A stretch of 64,000 bases of DNA, taken from the NCBI GenBank assembly GCA_963675425.1, contig OY776214.1, positions 2,852,001 to 2,916,000 on the forward strand, in the 5' to 3' direction. Of the stretch, positions 1-7,601 are shown one piece after another. Each line of letters starts with the position of its first letter. Positions within the stretch are counted from its first letter, which is position 1. A program made the translations under genes and the position numbers. The notes under the pieces are model-generated. The model ran no database searches. It was not told the origin of the DNA and saw only the letters and a program-made list of their open reading frames with translations. The stretch comes from Sporobacter sp963675425. GTDB taxonomy: Bacteria; Bacillota; Clostridia; Oscillospirales; Oscillospiraceae.

Positions 1-175
1 AAATAGAGTTCTCGCTCTGAGGGGCTCGCAAAGTAATACTTTTCGGAACTGAATCCCTCAAAGTATTGAAATTGTATAATTTTCTTCGGTGAGACCAGAC
101 AACTCGCCGTCACCGACGAAAATTTAATCGCACGGCGATTGGCCGAACAGACAAAGCAAAAAAGTTTTAGACAAA
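1..175. repeat. Dispersed intergenic repeat, copy A
   Basis: This stretch closely matches 4900-5065 in order and spacing. Both copies read GTTCTCGC, CTGAGG, GCTCGCAAAGTAAT, GAGACCAGACAAC, GCCGTCA, CGACGAAAAT and ATCGCACGGCGATTGG, with scattered substitutions. No credible gene is encoded on either strand. Copy A may continue to the left of the window. It ends just before a strong hairpin at 181-217. It could be a non-autonomous mobile repeat or a structured RNA; the sequence does not say which. Confidence 0.75.
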
Positions 176-180
176 CTGAA

Positions 181-217
181 AGCGCGGGGCTGCCGATCAG
201 GCAGTCCCGCGCTTTTT
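181..217. terminator. Hairpin terminator downstream of the first TRAP operon
   Basis: A GC-rich stem (GCGCGGGGCTGCC at 182-194 with GGCAGTCCCGCGC at 200-212, one wobble pair) has a five-base loop and is followed by TTTTT on the plus strand. It lies 15 bases beyond the end of dctQ, so it probably ends the minus-strand operon too, although the U-run is poorer in that direction. Confidence 0.7.
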
Positions 218-231
218 GGGGGAACGTCGTA

Positions 232-753
232 TTACGTCCAGTGTGACGTGATTTCCTCGGCGACCTCATCGTTGCCGATTGCCAGAAACGCCCGGATGGC
301 ATCCCTGAGCAAAATTAAGGTGAAAAAGCCTAAAGCAATACATTCAACAATACCGAAGGGCCAGTGCGGAAGCAGGAGCATACCAGTACAGGCGTTCGTC
401 TTATATTGCTGGATACTCAGCAGAGCTGCCGCGTACGTTCCGATCCCCATAACCACAGCCGACAGCAGGGACGTCAGCCCAAAGACAACAAATCGTGGTA
501 TGGTCGGAAATTTGCGGATGAGCATCGTCACATGGATATGCCCGTTCACGGTCTGCGTAAACGACCAGGACGTGAAAATCAGAACGACCATAGCCATGGT
601 GGATATTTCAAAACCACCTGTAATCGGTGCGTTAAACAAGTGCCTCAAGATGACGTCGAGTGTCATGTAGAGCATGATGAACACCGCGGCGGCCATGCTG
701 AGATAACTGACGTACACACTGATTTTATTCGTAACTTTCGTAAAATTCTTCAT
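232..753 (-). CDS. TRAP transporter small permease (DctQ family)
   Basis: This encodes a 173-residue integral membrane protein with about four hydrophobic segments (roughly residues 15-35, 48-68, 88-110 and 130-150). That is the size and layout of DctQ subunits, which sit beside the large permease in tripartite ATP-independent periplasmic transporters. The start has AAAGGA about nine bases upstream. It is the last gene of a dctM-dctP-dctQ operon read on the minus strand, 42 bases after dctP, and a hairpin follows at 181-217. The substrate cannot be read from the sequence; TRAP systems usually import organic acids using an ion gradient. A second operon with the same unusual M-P-Q order lies at 25035-28185. 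Confidence 0.88.
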   Translation of the reverse strand: MKNFTKVTNKISVYVSYLSMAAAVFIMLYMTLDVILRHLFNAPITGGFEISTMAMVVLIFTSWSFTQTVNGHIHVTMLIRKFPTIPRFVVFGLTSLLSAVVMGIGTYAAALLSIQQYKTNACTGMLLLPHWPFGIVECIALGFFTLILLRDAIRAFLAIGNDEVAEEITSHWT

Positions 754-795
754 TTACAACAATCCTTTCCGCACTTGCAGACCTGAAAGTAATGT

Positions 796-1980
796 TTAGC
801 CGTTGAAGTTTTCGATCAGAACAGGCTCGGCCCAAGGATCGGCGTACTCGTCGGAATAACTCGATACGATCTCCATGCACTTGTCATAGATAGCCTGGCC
901 GTCGAGGCCCATTTGATTTAAATACTCGATATACTGCGTGTGGACTTCGTCACGAACGGCGGTGTCTGTAAATGCCGCATACAGTTCATCGGACGGCTCG
1001 TAGATCTCGACGCCAATCTCATCGGCATTGTCATAGATCCACGCACGTGTGGAATCCCAGTAGATACCGGCCATGTCGCTGGCGTAGGCGCCGGAATACT
1101 CATCGATGATCGCCTTGAGGTCATCGGGCAACGCGTTATACTTATCTTTATTCATCAGAAGGAAGATCGGGGAGCCGGGTGTCGGAAAGTCCATAATATA
1201 GTCGAGAACTTCGCCAAGATTGAAAGCGGAGATGTTGTGCCAGTCGTTGAGGCAGCCCTCGATAACGCCCTTTTCAAGCTGCTCATACGTTTCCGGCGTT
1301 GCAACCGTCATCGGGCTCATGCCGACGGCGGTGCACCACAGCCCGCAGGTGGAGCCGGGAGCACGGATTCTCAGGCCCTGAATATCATCCAAGGTCTCCA
1401 GCTTTTTCTCAGTTGTGCTGACAGGGGCATAGGTGCAGCTACCCAGCATGATAACCTTGAAATCCTTATATTCATCCTGGAATTCAGGCATCTCATTGTA
1501 CATTTCCATCATGACATCAGAACCCATCCGCGCGCAGTTAATGCCGGAAAGGGGAAGCTGGATGAACTCGGAAATGGGGAACTGGCCGGAGTAGATCGTC
1601 GCGGCGCTCCAGCACATGTCGGCCGTGCCGTCAAGAACAGCGTTGACGGAATCGCCCGCGCCGACAAGAGAGCCGCCGTGGTAGTAGTCAAACGTGATAC
1701 GGCCGTTGGAGGCCTCTGTTACGGCGCTGCCCCACGCTTCAACGTACTGGCCGCAGATGCTGCTGGCCGGGTCGTGGTTCTGTACGACGAAATTGTAGAC
1801 CGTGCCGTCATCTGAGCCGGCGTCGGAAGCCGGGGCGCTTGAGCCGTCATCTGAGCCGGCGTCGGAAGCCGGGGCGCTTGCGTCGCCGCTGTCTGGAGCG
1901 GTTTTTTTGTTGCAGCTCGTCAAGGTCAGAAGCGAAAACGCCATGACAAATACGAGGAGCAGCGAGAGTAGTTTTTTCAT
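796..1980 (-). CDS. TRAP transporter substrate-binding lipoprotein (DctP family)
   Basis: This encodes a 394-residue exported binding protein. The N-terminus is a lipoprotein signal (hydrophobic core, then LTSC with the lipidated Cys near residue 23). A Ser/Ala/Asp/Gly-rich linker follows with a duplicated segment (APASDAGSDDG occurs twice). The DctP fold then starts near residue 60 (YNFVVQNHDP) and includes the conserved LRIRAPGS region. In Gram-positives the protein is tethered to the outer face of the membrane, where it captures the ligand for DctQ/DctM. AGGAGG lies six bases before the ATG. The gene sits between dctM and dctQ. The linker duplication probably only changes tether length. 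The ligand is unknown; a carboxylate is the family default. Confidence 0.9.
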   Translation of the reverse strand: MKKLLSLLLVFVMAFSLLTLTSCNKKTAPDSGDASAPASDAGSDDGSSAPASDAGSDDGTVYNFVVQNHDPASSICGQYVEAWGSAVTEASNGRITFDYYHGGSLVGAGDSVNAVLDGTADMCWSAATIYSGQFPISEFIQLPLSGINCARMGSDVMMEMYNEMPEFQDEYKDFKVIMLGSCTYAPVSTTEKKLETLDDIQGLRIRAPGSTCGLWCTAVGMSPMTVATPETYEQLEKGVIEGCLNDWHNISAFNLGEVLDYIMDFPTPGSPIFLLMNKDKYNALPDDLKAIIDEYSGAYASDMAGIYWDSTRAWIYDNADEIGVEIYEPSDELYAAFTDTAVRDEVHTQYIEYLNQMGLDGQAIYDKCMEIVSSYSDEYADPWAEPVLIENFNG

Positions 1981-2032
1981 AAGATATCCTCCTAAATATA
2001 ATTTTTACAGCCAGCCGGATATGGATTGCCTT

Positions 2033-3337
2033 TTATCCGGCCATAAAGCTGGGAAGCCATAATGAAAGCTGGGGAATGGCAATAACAATGATAACAGCTA
2101 TGAGCATAGCCAGCACCATCGGCGCCGTGCCCTTAAATATTCGCGTTAACGGCACATCCTTGGCAACGCCCGCTACGATATACACATTCATACCGACCGG
2201 CGGGGTGATAAGGCCCATTTCCATGACCATAATCATTAAAACGCCATACCAGACGGGGTCAAAGCCGAGTGCCGTAACGATCGGCAAGAAAATCGGAACA
2301 GTGAGCGTCACCATCGCCAGAGAGTCCATCAGGCAGCCCATGACGGCATATAAAGCCACAATAAAAGCGAGAATGACGTAACGGTTGACGGCCAGACCCT
2401 CGACAAAGCCGGACAGCGTCATCGGCAGCCGCGCGATGGCGAGAAATGCGCCGAAAACAAACGCACCGATCAAAATAAGGAAGACCATCGCGGAGGTTTT
2501 AATAGTATCGCGCAGGCAGGTGACAAAAACTTTCCAGGTAAAGCGTCCGCGCGCAATAAGGTAGACCAGAGCCAGCATGGCGCCGATGGCGGCGGCCTCG
2601 TTGGCGGTAAACAGATTAATAAACATGCCGCCGATGACGATGACAAATAAACCGATCATCGCAATGCCGCCCTTGAGTGCGATAATTTTTTCCCAGAGAC
2701 TGTATTTCTTTGTGGGCGGGGCCAGCTTGGGATTAAGCTTAACACGTACGGCAACCGCGATGATATAGCACAGGGCCAGTACGATGCCGGGGATGATGCC
2801 GGCCATGAAAAGCTTGCCGATTGACGTGCCGGAAACGATGCCGTAAATAATAAAGCCCGTGCTGGGCGGGATGAGTATGCCCAGCGTCCCGCCGGCGGCG
2901 ATAGAGCCGGTGGACAGGCTGTCGTCATAGCCGGCCTTGCGCATTTCAGGCAGCGCTACGACGCCCATCGTGGCCGCTGTGGCGGCGGTGGAGCCGCAGA
3001 TGGCGGAAAAGCCCGCGCAGGCCATAACGGTCGCCATGGACAGGCCGCCCTTCAAGCCGCCCAGCCACTTGTTGGCAAAGTCAAACAAATCGGCTGACAT
3101 CCCCGAATGGAACGCGAACTGTCCCATCAAAACGAACAGCGGTATGACGGTAAAGGAGTAGTTCAACGCCTGATTAAAGGGGACGGATTTCAAAACGCCG
3201 ACAGCCGCGCCCCAATCGCGTATCAGCATATAGCCGAAAAATCCGACGGCAAACATTGCGATACCGATGTTCATACCCATTGCGAGCAGAACAATCAGTA
3301 CGACAATGCCGAGTACGGCAATTGTGATGGGTTCCAT
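2033..3337 (-). CDS. TRAP transporter large permease (DctM family)
   Basis: This encodes a 434-residue polytopic membrane protein with about twelve hydrophobic segments. It has DctM-type features such as GFSAICGSTAATAATMGVVA near residue 115 and a C-terminal TPPVGMNVYIVAG region. It forms the ion-coupled transport channel with DctQ. GGAGG lies eight bases before the ATG. It is the first gene of the operon, with dctP starting 52 bases downstream. A TATAAT box for this strand is present at 3405-3410. The length and motifs match the family well and nothing looks broken. Confidence 0.92.
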   Translation of the reverse strand: MEPITIAVLGIVVLIVLLAMGMNIGIAMFAVGFFGYMLIRDWGAAVGVLKSVPFNQALNYSFTVIPLFVLMGQFAFHSGMSADLFDFANKWLGGLKGGLSMATVMACAGFSAICGSTAATAATMGVVALPEMRKAGYDDSLSTGSIAAGGTLGILIPPSTGFIIYGIVSGTSIGKLFMAGIIPGIVLALCYIIAVAVRVKLNPKLAPPTKKYSLWEKIIALKGGIAMIGLFVIVIGGMFINLFTANEAAAIGAMLALVYLIARGRFTWKVFVTCLRDTIKTSAMVFLILIGAFVFGAFLAIARLPMTLSGFVEGLAVNRYVILAFIVALYAVMGCLMDSLAMVTLTVPIFLPIVTALGFDPVWYGVLMIMVMEMGLITPPVGMNVYIVAGVAKDVPLTRIFKGTAPMVLAMLIAVIIVIAIPQLSLWLPSFMAG

Positions 3338-3404
3338 TATTCATTCCTCCAAAAGCACATTGAACCGATGAGATCAAATTATGTATAGTCACAAGACGCC
3401 AATG

Positions 3405-3468
3405 ATTATATCTGTTTGCCGGGCCGTTAAAAAGTGACTGTGGTCATAATTTGTTCATAATTTATGAA
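3405..3468 (-). promoter_or_regulatory. Candidate promoter and upstream operator of the first TRAP operon
   Basis: On the minus strand a TATAAT box lies at 3405-3410, about 70 bases before the dctM start, with a poor -35 region. Further upstream is a perfect palindrome, TTCATAA-T-TTATGAA (3454-3468), next to a partial direct repeat (TCATAATTTG at 3444-3453). A weak -35 with a dyad upstream is the layout expected of an activator-dependent promoter. The rest of the 327-base gap between dctM and the tRNA holds nothing else recognised apart from the tRNA promoter. Confidence 0.45.
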
Positions 3469-3617
3469 TGGAATTTTGTCTATTTTTGCGGAAAGAGCAT
3501 CACCTCCGCTTTGATTGAAAATAACACAGACGGCTGAAAACCCCATCTGAATGATTAAAGGCCGCTTTCATTAATAAAAAGCAGTCTGGAGCGTCGCCTT
3601 GTTTTACTTTTATTTGA

Positions 3618-3647
3618 TTGACGAGCTTGGTCAGGCTATGCTATTAT
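3618..3647 (+). promoter_or_regulatory. Promoter of tRNA-Leu
   Basis: TTGACG (3618-3623) and TATTAT (3642-3647) are separated by 18 bases. They sit about 18 bases upstream of the tRNA, the position expected of a sigma-A promoter. Confidence 0.65.
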
Positions 3648-3664
3648 AAACCCGTATTAGACGT

Positions 3665-3746
3665 GCGGATGTGATGGAATTGGTAGACATGCAGGATTTA
3701 GGTTCCTGTGTCGCAAGACGTGTGGGTTCGAGTCCCTTCATCCGCA
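3665..3746 (+). tRNA. tRNA-Leu (anticodon UAG)
   Basis: The 82-base sequence folds as a class II tRNA. The acceptor stem GCGGATG pairs with CATCCGC, with discriminator A at 3746. The D-arm contains TGGTAGAC, the anticodon stem CAGGA/TCCTG carries loop TTTAGGT (anticodon TAG), a long variable arm follows, and the T-loop is TTCGAGT. CCA is not encoded. The outer T-stem pairs are weak (one T-T mismatch), but the overall fold is clear. Confidence 0.95.
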
Positions 3747-3809
3747 TTAACGTGATACAACGTAAGCGGAATGCTTAAGCGGTGATAAAATGATTTTGGA
3801 GGTAGCAAT

Positions 3810-4808
3810 ATGGCGTTTTGTACAAATTGCGGCAATTCTCTAACCGAAGGGGCAAAATTCTGCACCTCCTGCGGGCAGCCTGTTTTGAGTGCCGAACCGC
3901 AGCCGCAGACGCCGCCGATAGAGACATTGCCAACGGTGGAGCCGCCGGCTCCGGTTGAACCGCCGCAGTGGGTAGAAGCAGAGCAGGCAGTCGAAGAAAT
4001 AGAAACGGTTGAGCCTCCAGCGCCGGTTGAGCCGCCGCAATGGACGGAACCGTCGCAAGCTGAAGGGGAGTTCCAACCCGTAGAGCCGCCGTCACCGGCC
4101 CAGCCTGTGGAAGCACCGGAGCAGGAGCCGGTACTTGAGCAGCCGGCTCAGGAAGGCAACTATGTGGCAGCACAACCACCCCAGCAGCCGGGCTACTATG
4201 CTCAGCCAAATCAGCAGCACAATTATTACGCCCAGCCGGGCCAGCCACAGACGCCGCCACAGCAAAACTATTACGCTCAACCGAATCAGCCGCAGCAGAG
4301 CTACTATGCTCAGCCGAATCAGCAGCAAAATTATTACGCCCAGCCGGGCCAGCCACAGACGCCGCCGCAGCAAAACTATTACGCCCAGCCCAATCAGCCG
4401 CAGCAAAACTACTATCAGCCCAATCAGCCGGCTCCCGGCCAGCAAAACAGCTACGGTTATCAGCCGGGTGCGCAGCGCTCTGGCCCGTCATATCAGACGA
4501 ATCCGGCGGATGTCGCCGAAAACAAGGGTATATGCGTGCTGAGCTACCTCGGTATATTTCTACTTATCCCGCTTCTCACCAAACCTCATTCCGGCTACGT
4601 GAAGTATCACTCCAATCAGGGCCTTGTTCTTCTGATATTTTCAATTCTCGTCAGCCTGCTGTCGATGATCCCCTATCTGGGCTGGTACATCATCGCCCCC
4701 ATCGGCTTTATCTTCAGCCTTGTGTGCGTCATTATGGGCATTGTTAACACCGTTAACGGCCAGATGAAGCCGCTGCCGATCATCGGCGGAATCACGCTCA
4801 TTCAATAA
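3810..4808 (+). CDS. Zinc-ribbon membrane protein with Gln/Pro/Tyr-rich repeats (DUF4870-like end)
   Basis: This encodes 332 residues with three parts. Residues 1-26 form a zinc ribbon (Cys 4, 7, 19 and 22, with the pattern CTNCG then CTSCG). Residues 30-230 are low complexity: first Pro/Glu-rich (VEPPAPVEPPQW repeated), then Gln/Asn/Tyr/Pro-rich (QNYYAQPNQPQQ and variants). The last 95 residues contain about three membrane segments and a conserved GYVKYHSNQGLVL stretch that resembles DUF4870/Tic20-like proteins. GGAGG precedes the ATG by six bases. The function is unknown; such proteins are common in Clostridia. It stands alone, after tRNA-Leu and before a terminator. Confidence 0.75.
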   Translation: MAFCTNCGNSLTEGAKFCTSCGQPVLSAEPQPQTPPIETLPTVEPPAPVEPPQWVEAEQAVEEIETVEPPAPVEPPQWTEPSQAEGEFQPVEPPSPAQPVEAPEQEPVLEQPAQEGNYVAAQPPQQPGYYAQPNQQHNYYAQPGQPQTPPQQNYYAQPNQPQQSYYAQPNQQQNYYAQPGQPQTPPQQNYYAQPNQPQQNYYQPNQPAPGQQNSYGYQPGAQRSGPSYQTNPADVAENKGICVLSYLGIFLLIPLLTKPHSGYVKYHSNQGLVLLIFSILVSLLSMIPYLGWYIIAPIGFIFSLVCVIMGIVNTVNGQMKPLPIIGGITLIQ

Positions 4809-4820
4809 CATTCAGTTACA

Positions 4821-4855
4821 TAAAAAGAAACCGGGTTTTTTAATCCGGTTTCTTT
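4821..4855 (+). terminator. Terminator of the zinc-ribbon membrane protein gene
   Basis: AAAGAAACCGG pairs with CCGGTTTCTTT around a T-rich loop and is followed by TTTT. An almost identical hairpin recurs at 5068-5102, on the other side of repeat copy B. Confidence 0.8.
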
Positions 4856-4860
4856 TAGCT

Positions 4861-4894
4861 TGTCGAAAAAGCAGCTTCCGCAGCTTTTTCGACA
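4861..4894. repeat. TGTCGAAAAAGC palindrome
   Basis: TGTCGAAAAAGC and GCTTTTTCGACA form a perfect inverted repeat around a ten-base centre. A close relative lies at 20463-20494 and a looser one at 16252-16293. It immediately precedes repeat copy B. Confidence 0.6.
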
Positions 4895-4899
4895 TAACA

Positions 4900-5065
4900 G
4901 GGTTCTCGCGCTGAGGCGCTCGCAAAGTAATGCTTTTCAGAAGTAAATTCCTCAAAGCATTGAAGCAAACAATTTTCGCCGATGAGACCAGACAACTTGC
5001 CGTCATCGACGAAAATTAAATCGCACGGCGATTGGACGTAAGACGAAGGACAAAAGATTTTTTCA
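4900..5065. repeat. Dispersed intergenic repeat, copy B
   Basis: This is the second copy of the element at 1-175, by eye about 80% identical over its length and without a convincing reading frame. It is bracketed by two near-identical terminator hairpins (4821-4855 and 5068-5102). That arrangement suggests insertion at, or duplication of, a terminator. Confidence 0.75.
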
Positions 5066-5067
5066 AT

Positions 5068-5102
5068 AAAAAGAAACCGGGTCTAATCCGGTTTCTTTTT
5101 TA
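5068..5102. terminator. Second copy of the AAACCGG terminator
   Basis: AAGAAACCGG pairs with CCGGTTTCTT and is followed by TTTTTT on the plus strand. The stem sequence matches 4821-4855. It lies about 45 bases beyond the 3' end of the blaR1-like gene and may serve both strands. Confidence 0.7.
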
Positions 5103-5146
5103 TATAGAATTTCAGCGGCCTTTTGAAAAGCGAAAGACGGTATCGG

Positions 5147-6931
5147 CTAATTGGCGCTACTTGTAGAAGGCATCGCAGAAGGCATTCCGGAAGGCACCGC
5201 GGAAGGCGTTTCGGAGGGCACTGCGGAGGGCACAGCAGAAGGCATTTCGGAAGGTACCGCGGAAGGCATTTCGGAAGGCATCGGGGAAGGCACCGCGGAA
5301 GGCACCGCGGAAGGCACCGCGGAAGGCATTTCGGAAGGTACCGCGGAAGGCACTGCGGAAGGCATTTCGGAAGGCATTTCGGAAGGCATCGAGGTTATAC
5401 CCGGACTTGGATCCGGGGAGGGCGCTGCCGACGGCGCTGGTACCATGGCCGGCGAAGCCGTTTCGTTTGCCGGAGCGGGTGATGCGTCGCTGTCGGCCGG
5501 CACAGGCTCAGAAATGCTACTGATCTTATTCCGGCCGTCCTCTTCGGTAAATGTGAGTTCCTGCGTGTAGACTCCGGCGGGTCCAGCGGATGTGGTGTAA
5601 TGTAACGTAACCGTGACGCCGTCCGCCGTATTATTAAGCTCGTAGCTTTCAACCCATGGGCTCGATGTGCCGGTGACCCAGTTGAGATCGGCAAACTCTT
5701 CATGAACGGTTTCCTGCAGCGCTTTCGTCATGAGCTCGTACTGGCCTTTGCCGTCCCGGTTTTGTACGGCGTCGGCCCAGATCCGGGCGACCGTTATGTT
5801 ATCCAGGAGAACGTCTGTCGGTTCGGACGATTCGGAAATAGCCGGTTCGGACGGCTCGGCGGACGGGGAAACGGAATCCGCCGGTTGGGACGTGTCGGTT
5901 GTGGCTCGGCAGCTGACGAGGGCGCCCACAAGGAGAACGGTTATTAAAACAACGGCTATGAGTGGCCCACCGTGCTTTTTGGATTTCTGGTCAAAAATGT
6001 TGTTAAAACGGTGTTTCATTGATTTTTTACTCCCATTGAGACAGGCCTTCAGGCCTGTTTTATTTTGCTGGCCGAGCATCGCCGCCGACAGGATGGAGCG
6101 GCAGTATTTTTTTCGCAGGCTGAAATCCGCGTTCTTAACGATCTCCTGATCGCACGCGTTTTCAAGCTGAACGTTGGCCTCGTGCGTCATGCCCCAGACG
6201 AGTGGGTTAAACCAGTGTACGGCACCCACACACATTAAAACCAGCTTATACCAGATGTGACGCTGTTTATAATGTACCAGCTCGTGCCGGAAAATAAGCG
6301 CCAGCTCCTCCGGGTCGCTTACCAGCTTTTCCGGCATTAAGATGACCGGATGTATAAGGCCTGTCATCATGGGGCTTATGGCCCCGGAATACGTCAGGGC
6401 CGTTACGCGATCTTCCCGGATCTGCATGTCGGCCAGGACTTCATGGAATACGGCCAGTGCCGCGTGGCAGGCAACGGGCACTGCGAACCGGCGAATACGC
6501 CGTGTCAGAAGAATATATCCGGTTAAACGGATCACAAAAAACGTTACGGCGCCGGCGGCCCAGACCATACCAAGGATTTCTTCAGCTGTCAGCTCGGGAC
6601 GCGCCGTTCTCTCAGCCGGGCTGTTTATATTTGCCGGACTCGGCCGCGGCGCAGCAGGGACAATACTGTTGTCCTCCGCATCTGCCGGTATGACAGATGA
6701 AACGACAGCAGGTGTTTCCGGGACGTGGATATCGGGCAAGGGGATGCTGATGGGCGGTATGAGATGAAAGGCCACCGGAACTAAAAGCCGCAGGGATAAG
6801 ACGAGCCAAACGACGCCCAGGCTTTTTGCCGGAAAGCGCCGGGATAAGAGCGGCGAAATGAGAAGCAGTACGGCGATAATGAGGGACATGCTGACTGAAA
6901 TCTCCGCTAATGTAACGAACAGATCCGCCAT
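5147..6931 (-). CDS. BlaR1/MecR1-type M56 metallopeptidase sensor with a Pro-Ser repeat tail
   Basis: This encodes 594 residues. The N-terminal part has about four membrane segments (residues 10-60, 125-145 and near 325) around a cytoplasmic M56 zinc peptidase with the catalytic HELVH motif near residue 215. An external part of about 250 residues follows a last membrane segment ending VSCR. In place of a penicillin-binding sensor it has a short DUF-like domain and then some 75 residues of PSEM/PSAV repeats. In the family, ligand binding outside activates proteolysis of the partner repressor. GGAGG precedes the ATG, and blaI ends two bases upstream, so the two genes are co-translated. The signal is unknown, and a beta-lactam sensing role is not supported. 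Confidence 0.85.
   Translation of the reverse strand: MADLFVTLAEISVSMSLIIAVLLLISPLLSRRFPAKSLGVVWLVLSLRLLVPVAFHLIPPISIPLPDIHVPETPAVVSSVIPADAEDNSIVPAAPRPSPANINSPAERTARPELTAEEILGMVWAAGAVTFFVIRLTGYILLTRRIRRFAVPVACHAALAVFHEVLADMQIREDRVTALTYSGAISPMMTGLIHPVILMPEKLVSDPEELALIFRHELVHYKQRHIWYKLVLMCVGAVHWFNPLVWGMTHEANVQLENACDQEIVKNADFSLRKKYCRSILSAAMLGQQNKTGLKACLNGSKKSMKHRFNNIFDQKSKKHGGPLIAVVLITVLLVGALVSCRATTDTSQPADSVSPSAEPSEPAISESSEPTDVLLDNITVARIWADAVQNRDGKGQYELMTKALQETVHEEFADLNWVTGTSSPWVESYELNNTADGVTVTLHYTTSAGPAGVYTQELTFTEEDGRNKISSISEPVPADSDASPAPANETASPAMVPAPSAAPSPDPSPGITSMPSEMPSEMPSAVPSAVPSEMPSAVPSAVPSAVPSPMPSEMPSAVPSEMPSAVPSAVPSETPSAVPSGMPSAMPSTSSAN
5153..5400 (-). repeat. 12-bp tandem repeats encoding PSEM/PSAV
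   Basis: About twenty 12-base units (GGAAGGCATTTC or GGAAGGCACCGC types on the plus strand) lie in frame within the 3' end of the blaR1-like gene. They encode a Pro-Ser-x-x tail. Units of this kind expand and contract easily by slippage. Confidence 0.9.
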
Positions 6932-6933
6932 CG

Positions 6934-7320
6934 CTAGACCTCCTCGGTTTTTTCATCGATATACCGGCGCAGCTCTAATAAGTCGTCCTCCGTGACGGTC
7001 CGGCTTTCATAGAGGGAGGCTACGAGGGATTTGAGCGAGTTGCCGCAGAGATTTTCCAAAAACGAACGGCTTTCGTTATTGAGATAATCACGCTGAGGGA
7101 TGAGCGCCGTATAGCGATTTGTTTTGCCCTGTCGCTCCACAGCGACAAACCCCTTATCCGCCAGCCGGGATAAAAATGTTAAAACAGACGTTGGCTTCCA
7201 GTCCCGCTTGCCTTTAAGCTGCCCAAGCACGTCGGCCGACGTGACGCTGCCGCCGGCCGCCCAAATGATTTTCATGATTTCGAGCTCGGAATCCGGCAGG
7301 CGGATGATTTTACAGGACAT
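6934..7320 (-). CDS. BlaI/MecI/CopY-family transcriptional repressor
   Basis: This encodes a 128-residue protein of the BlaI/MecI length. It has an N-terminal winged helix (LPDSELEIMKIIWAAGG through WKPTSVLTFLSRLADKGFV, residues 7-60) and a C-terminal dimerisation and cleavage region. Such repressors bind a dyad in their own promoter and are inactivated by the M56 partner. AGAAGGAG lies about seven bases before the ATG. Its promoter (7357-7385) carries a CTAC-N4-GTAG dyad that fits a BlaI-type operator. It is the first gene of a two-gene operon with the blaR1-like gene. Confidence 0.92.
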   Translation of the reverse strand: MSCKIIRLPDSELEIMKIIWAAGGSVTSADVLGQLKGKRDWKPTSVLTFLSRLADKGFVAVERQGKTNRYTALIPQRDYLNNESRSFLENLCGNSLKSLVASLYESRTVTEDDLLELRRYIDEKTEEV

Positions 7321-7356
7321 AACATCACTCCTTCTACAATTGAAGAATTTGAGGAT

Positions 7357-7385
7357 ATTCTACAACAGTAGAGTGACGCTGTCAA
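7357..7385 (-). promoter_or_regulatory. Promoter and operator of the blaI-blaR1-like operon
   Basis: On the minus strand TTGACA (7380-7385) and TAGAAT (7357-7362) are exactly 17 bases apart. The palindrome TCTAC-AACA-GTAGA (7359-7372) covers the -10 box and the adjacent spacer. It matches the form of known BlaI/MecI boxes, which supports autorepression. Confidence 0.8.
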
Positions 7386-7601
7386 TAATAAAAATGAAAA
7401 AAGACGGCGCATTAATCGTCCCGGTCATGACTAAATTCATCAAAATTCTGTCGGCGGCGATGGTATGATGAGCCAAATAAGGACAGGCTACGGGATAAAA
7501 TGTCGGCCGGAGGCGCAGTTTGCTCGGCCTCGGGAACGGTATATTTTCGAAGCCGTGTTCCGGGCTTAGGATTAGGATCAATGAGGAAAGAAGTGAAGCC
7601 A

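Noticed and set aside
940..1815. 291-residue open frame antisense to dctP
   Set aside because: The composition is that of a reverse-strand shadow, and the opposite strand encodes a clear DctP protein.
5153..5400. Regular short repeats that could look like a CRISPR array or a Gly/Glu-rich protein on the plus strand
   Set aside because: The units are contiguous, without unique spacers, and lie in frame in the blaR1-like gene; the plus-strand frames are shadows.
5147..7320. Beta-lactam resistance sensor pair
   Set aside because: The peptidase-repressor pair is real, but no penicillin-binding domain and no beta-lactamase gene are present.
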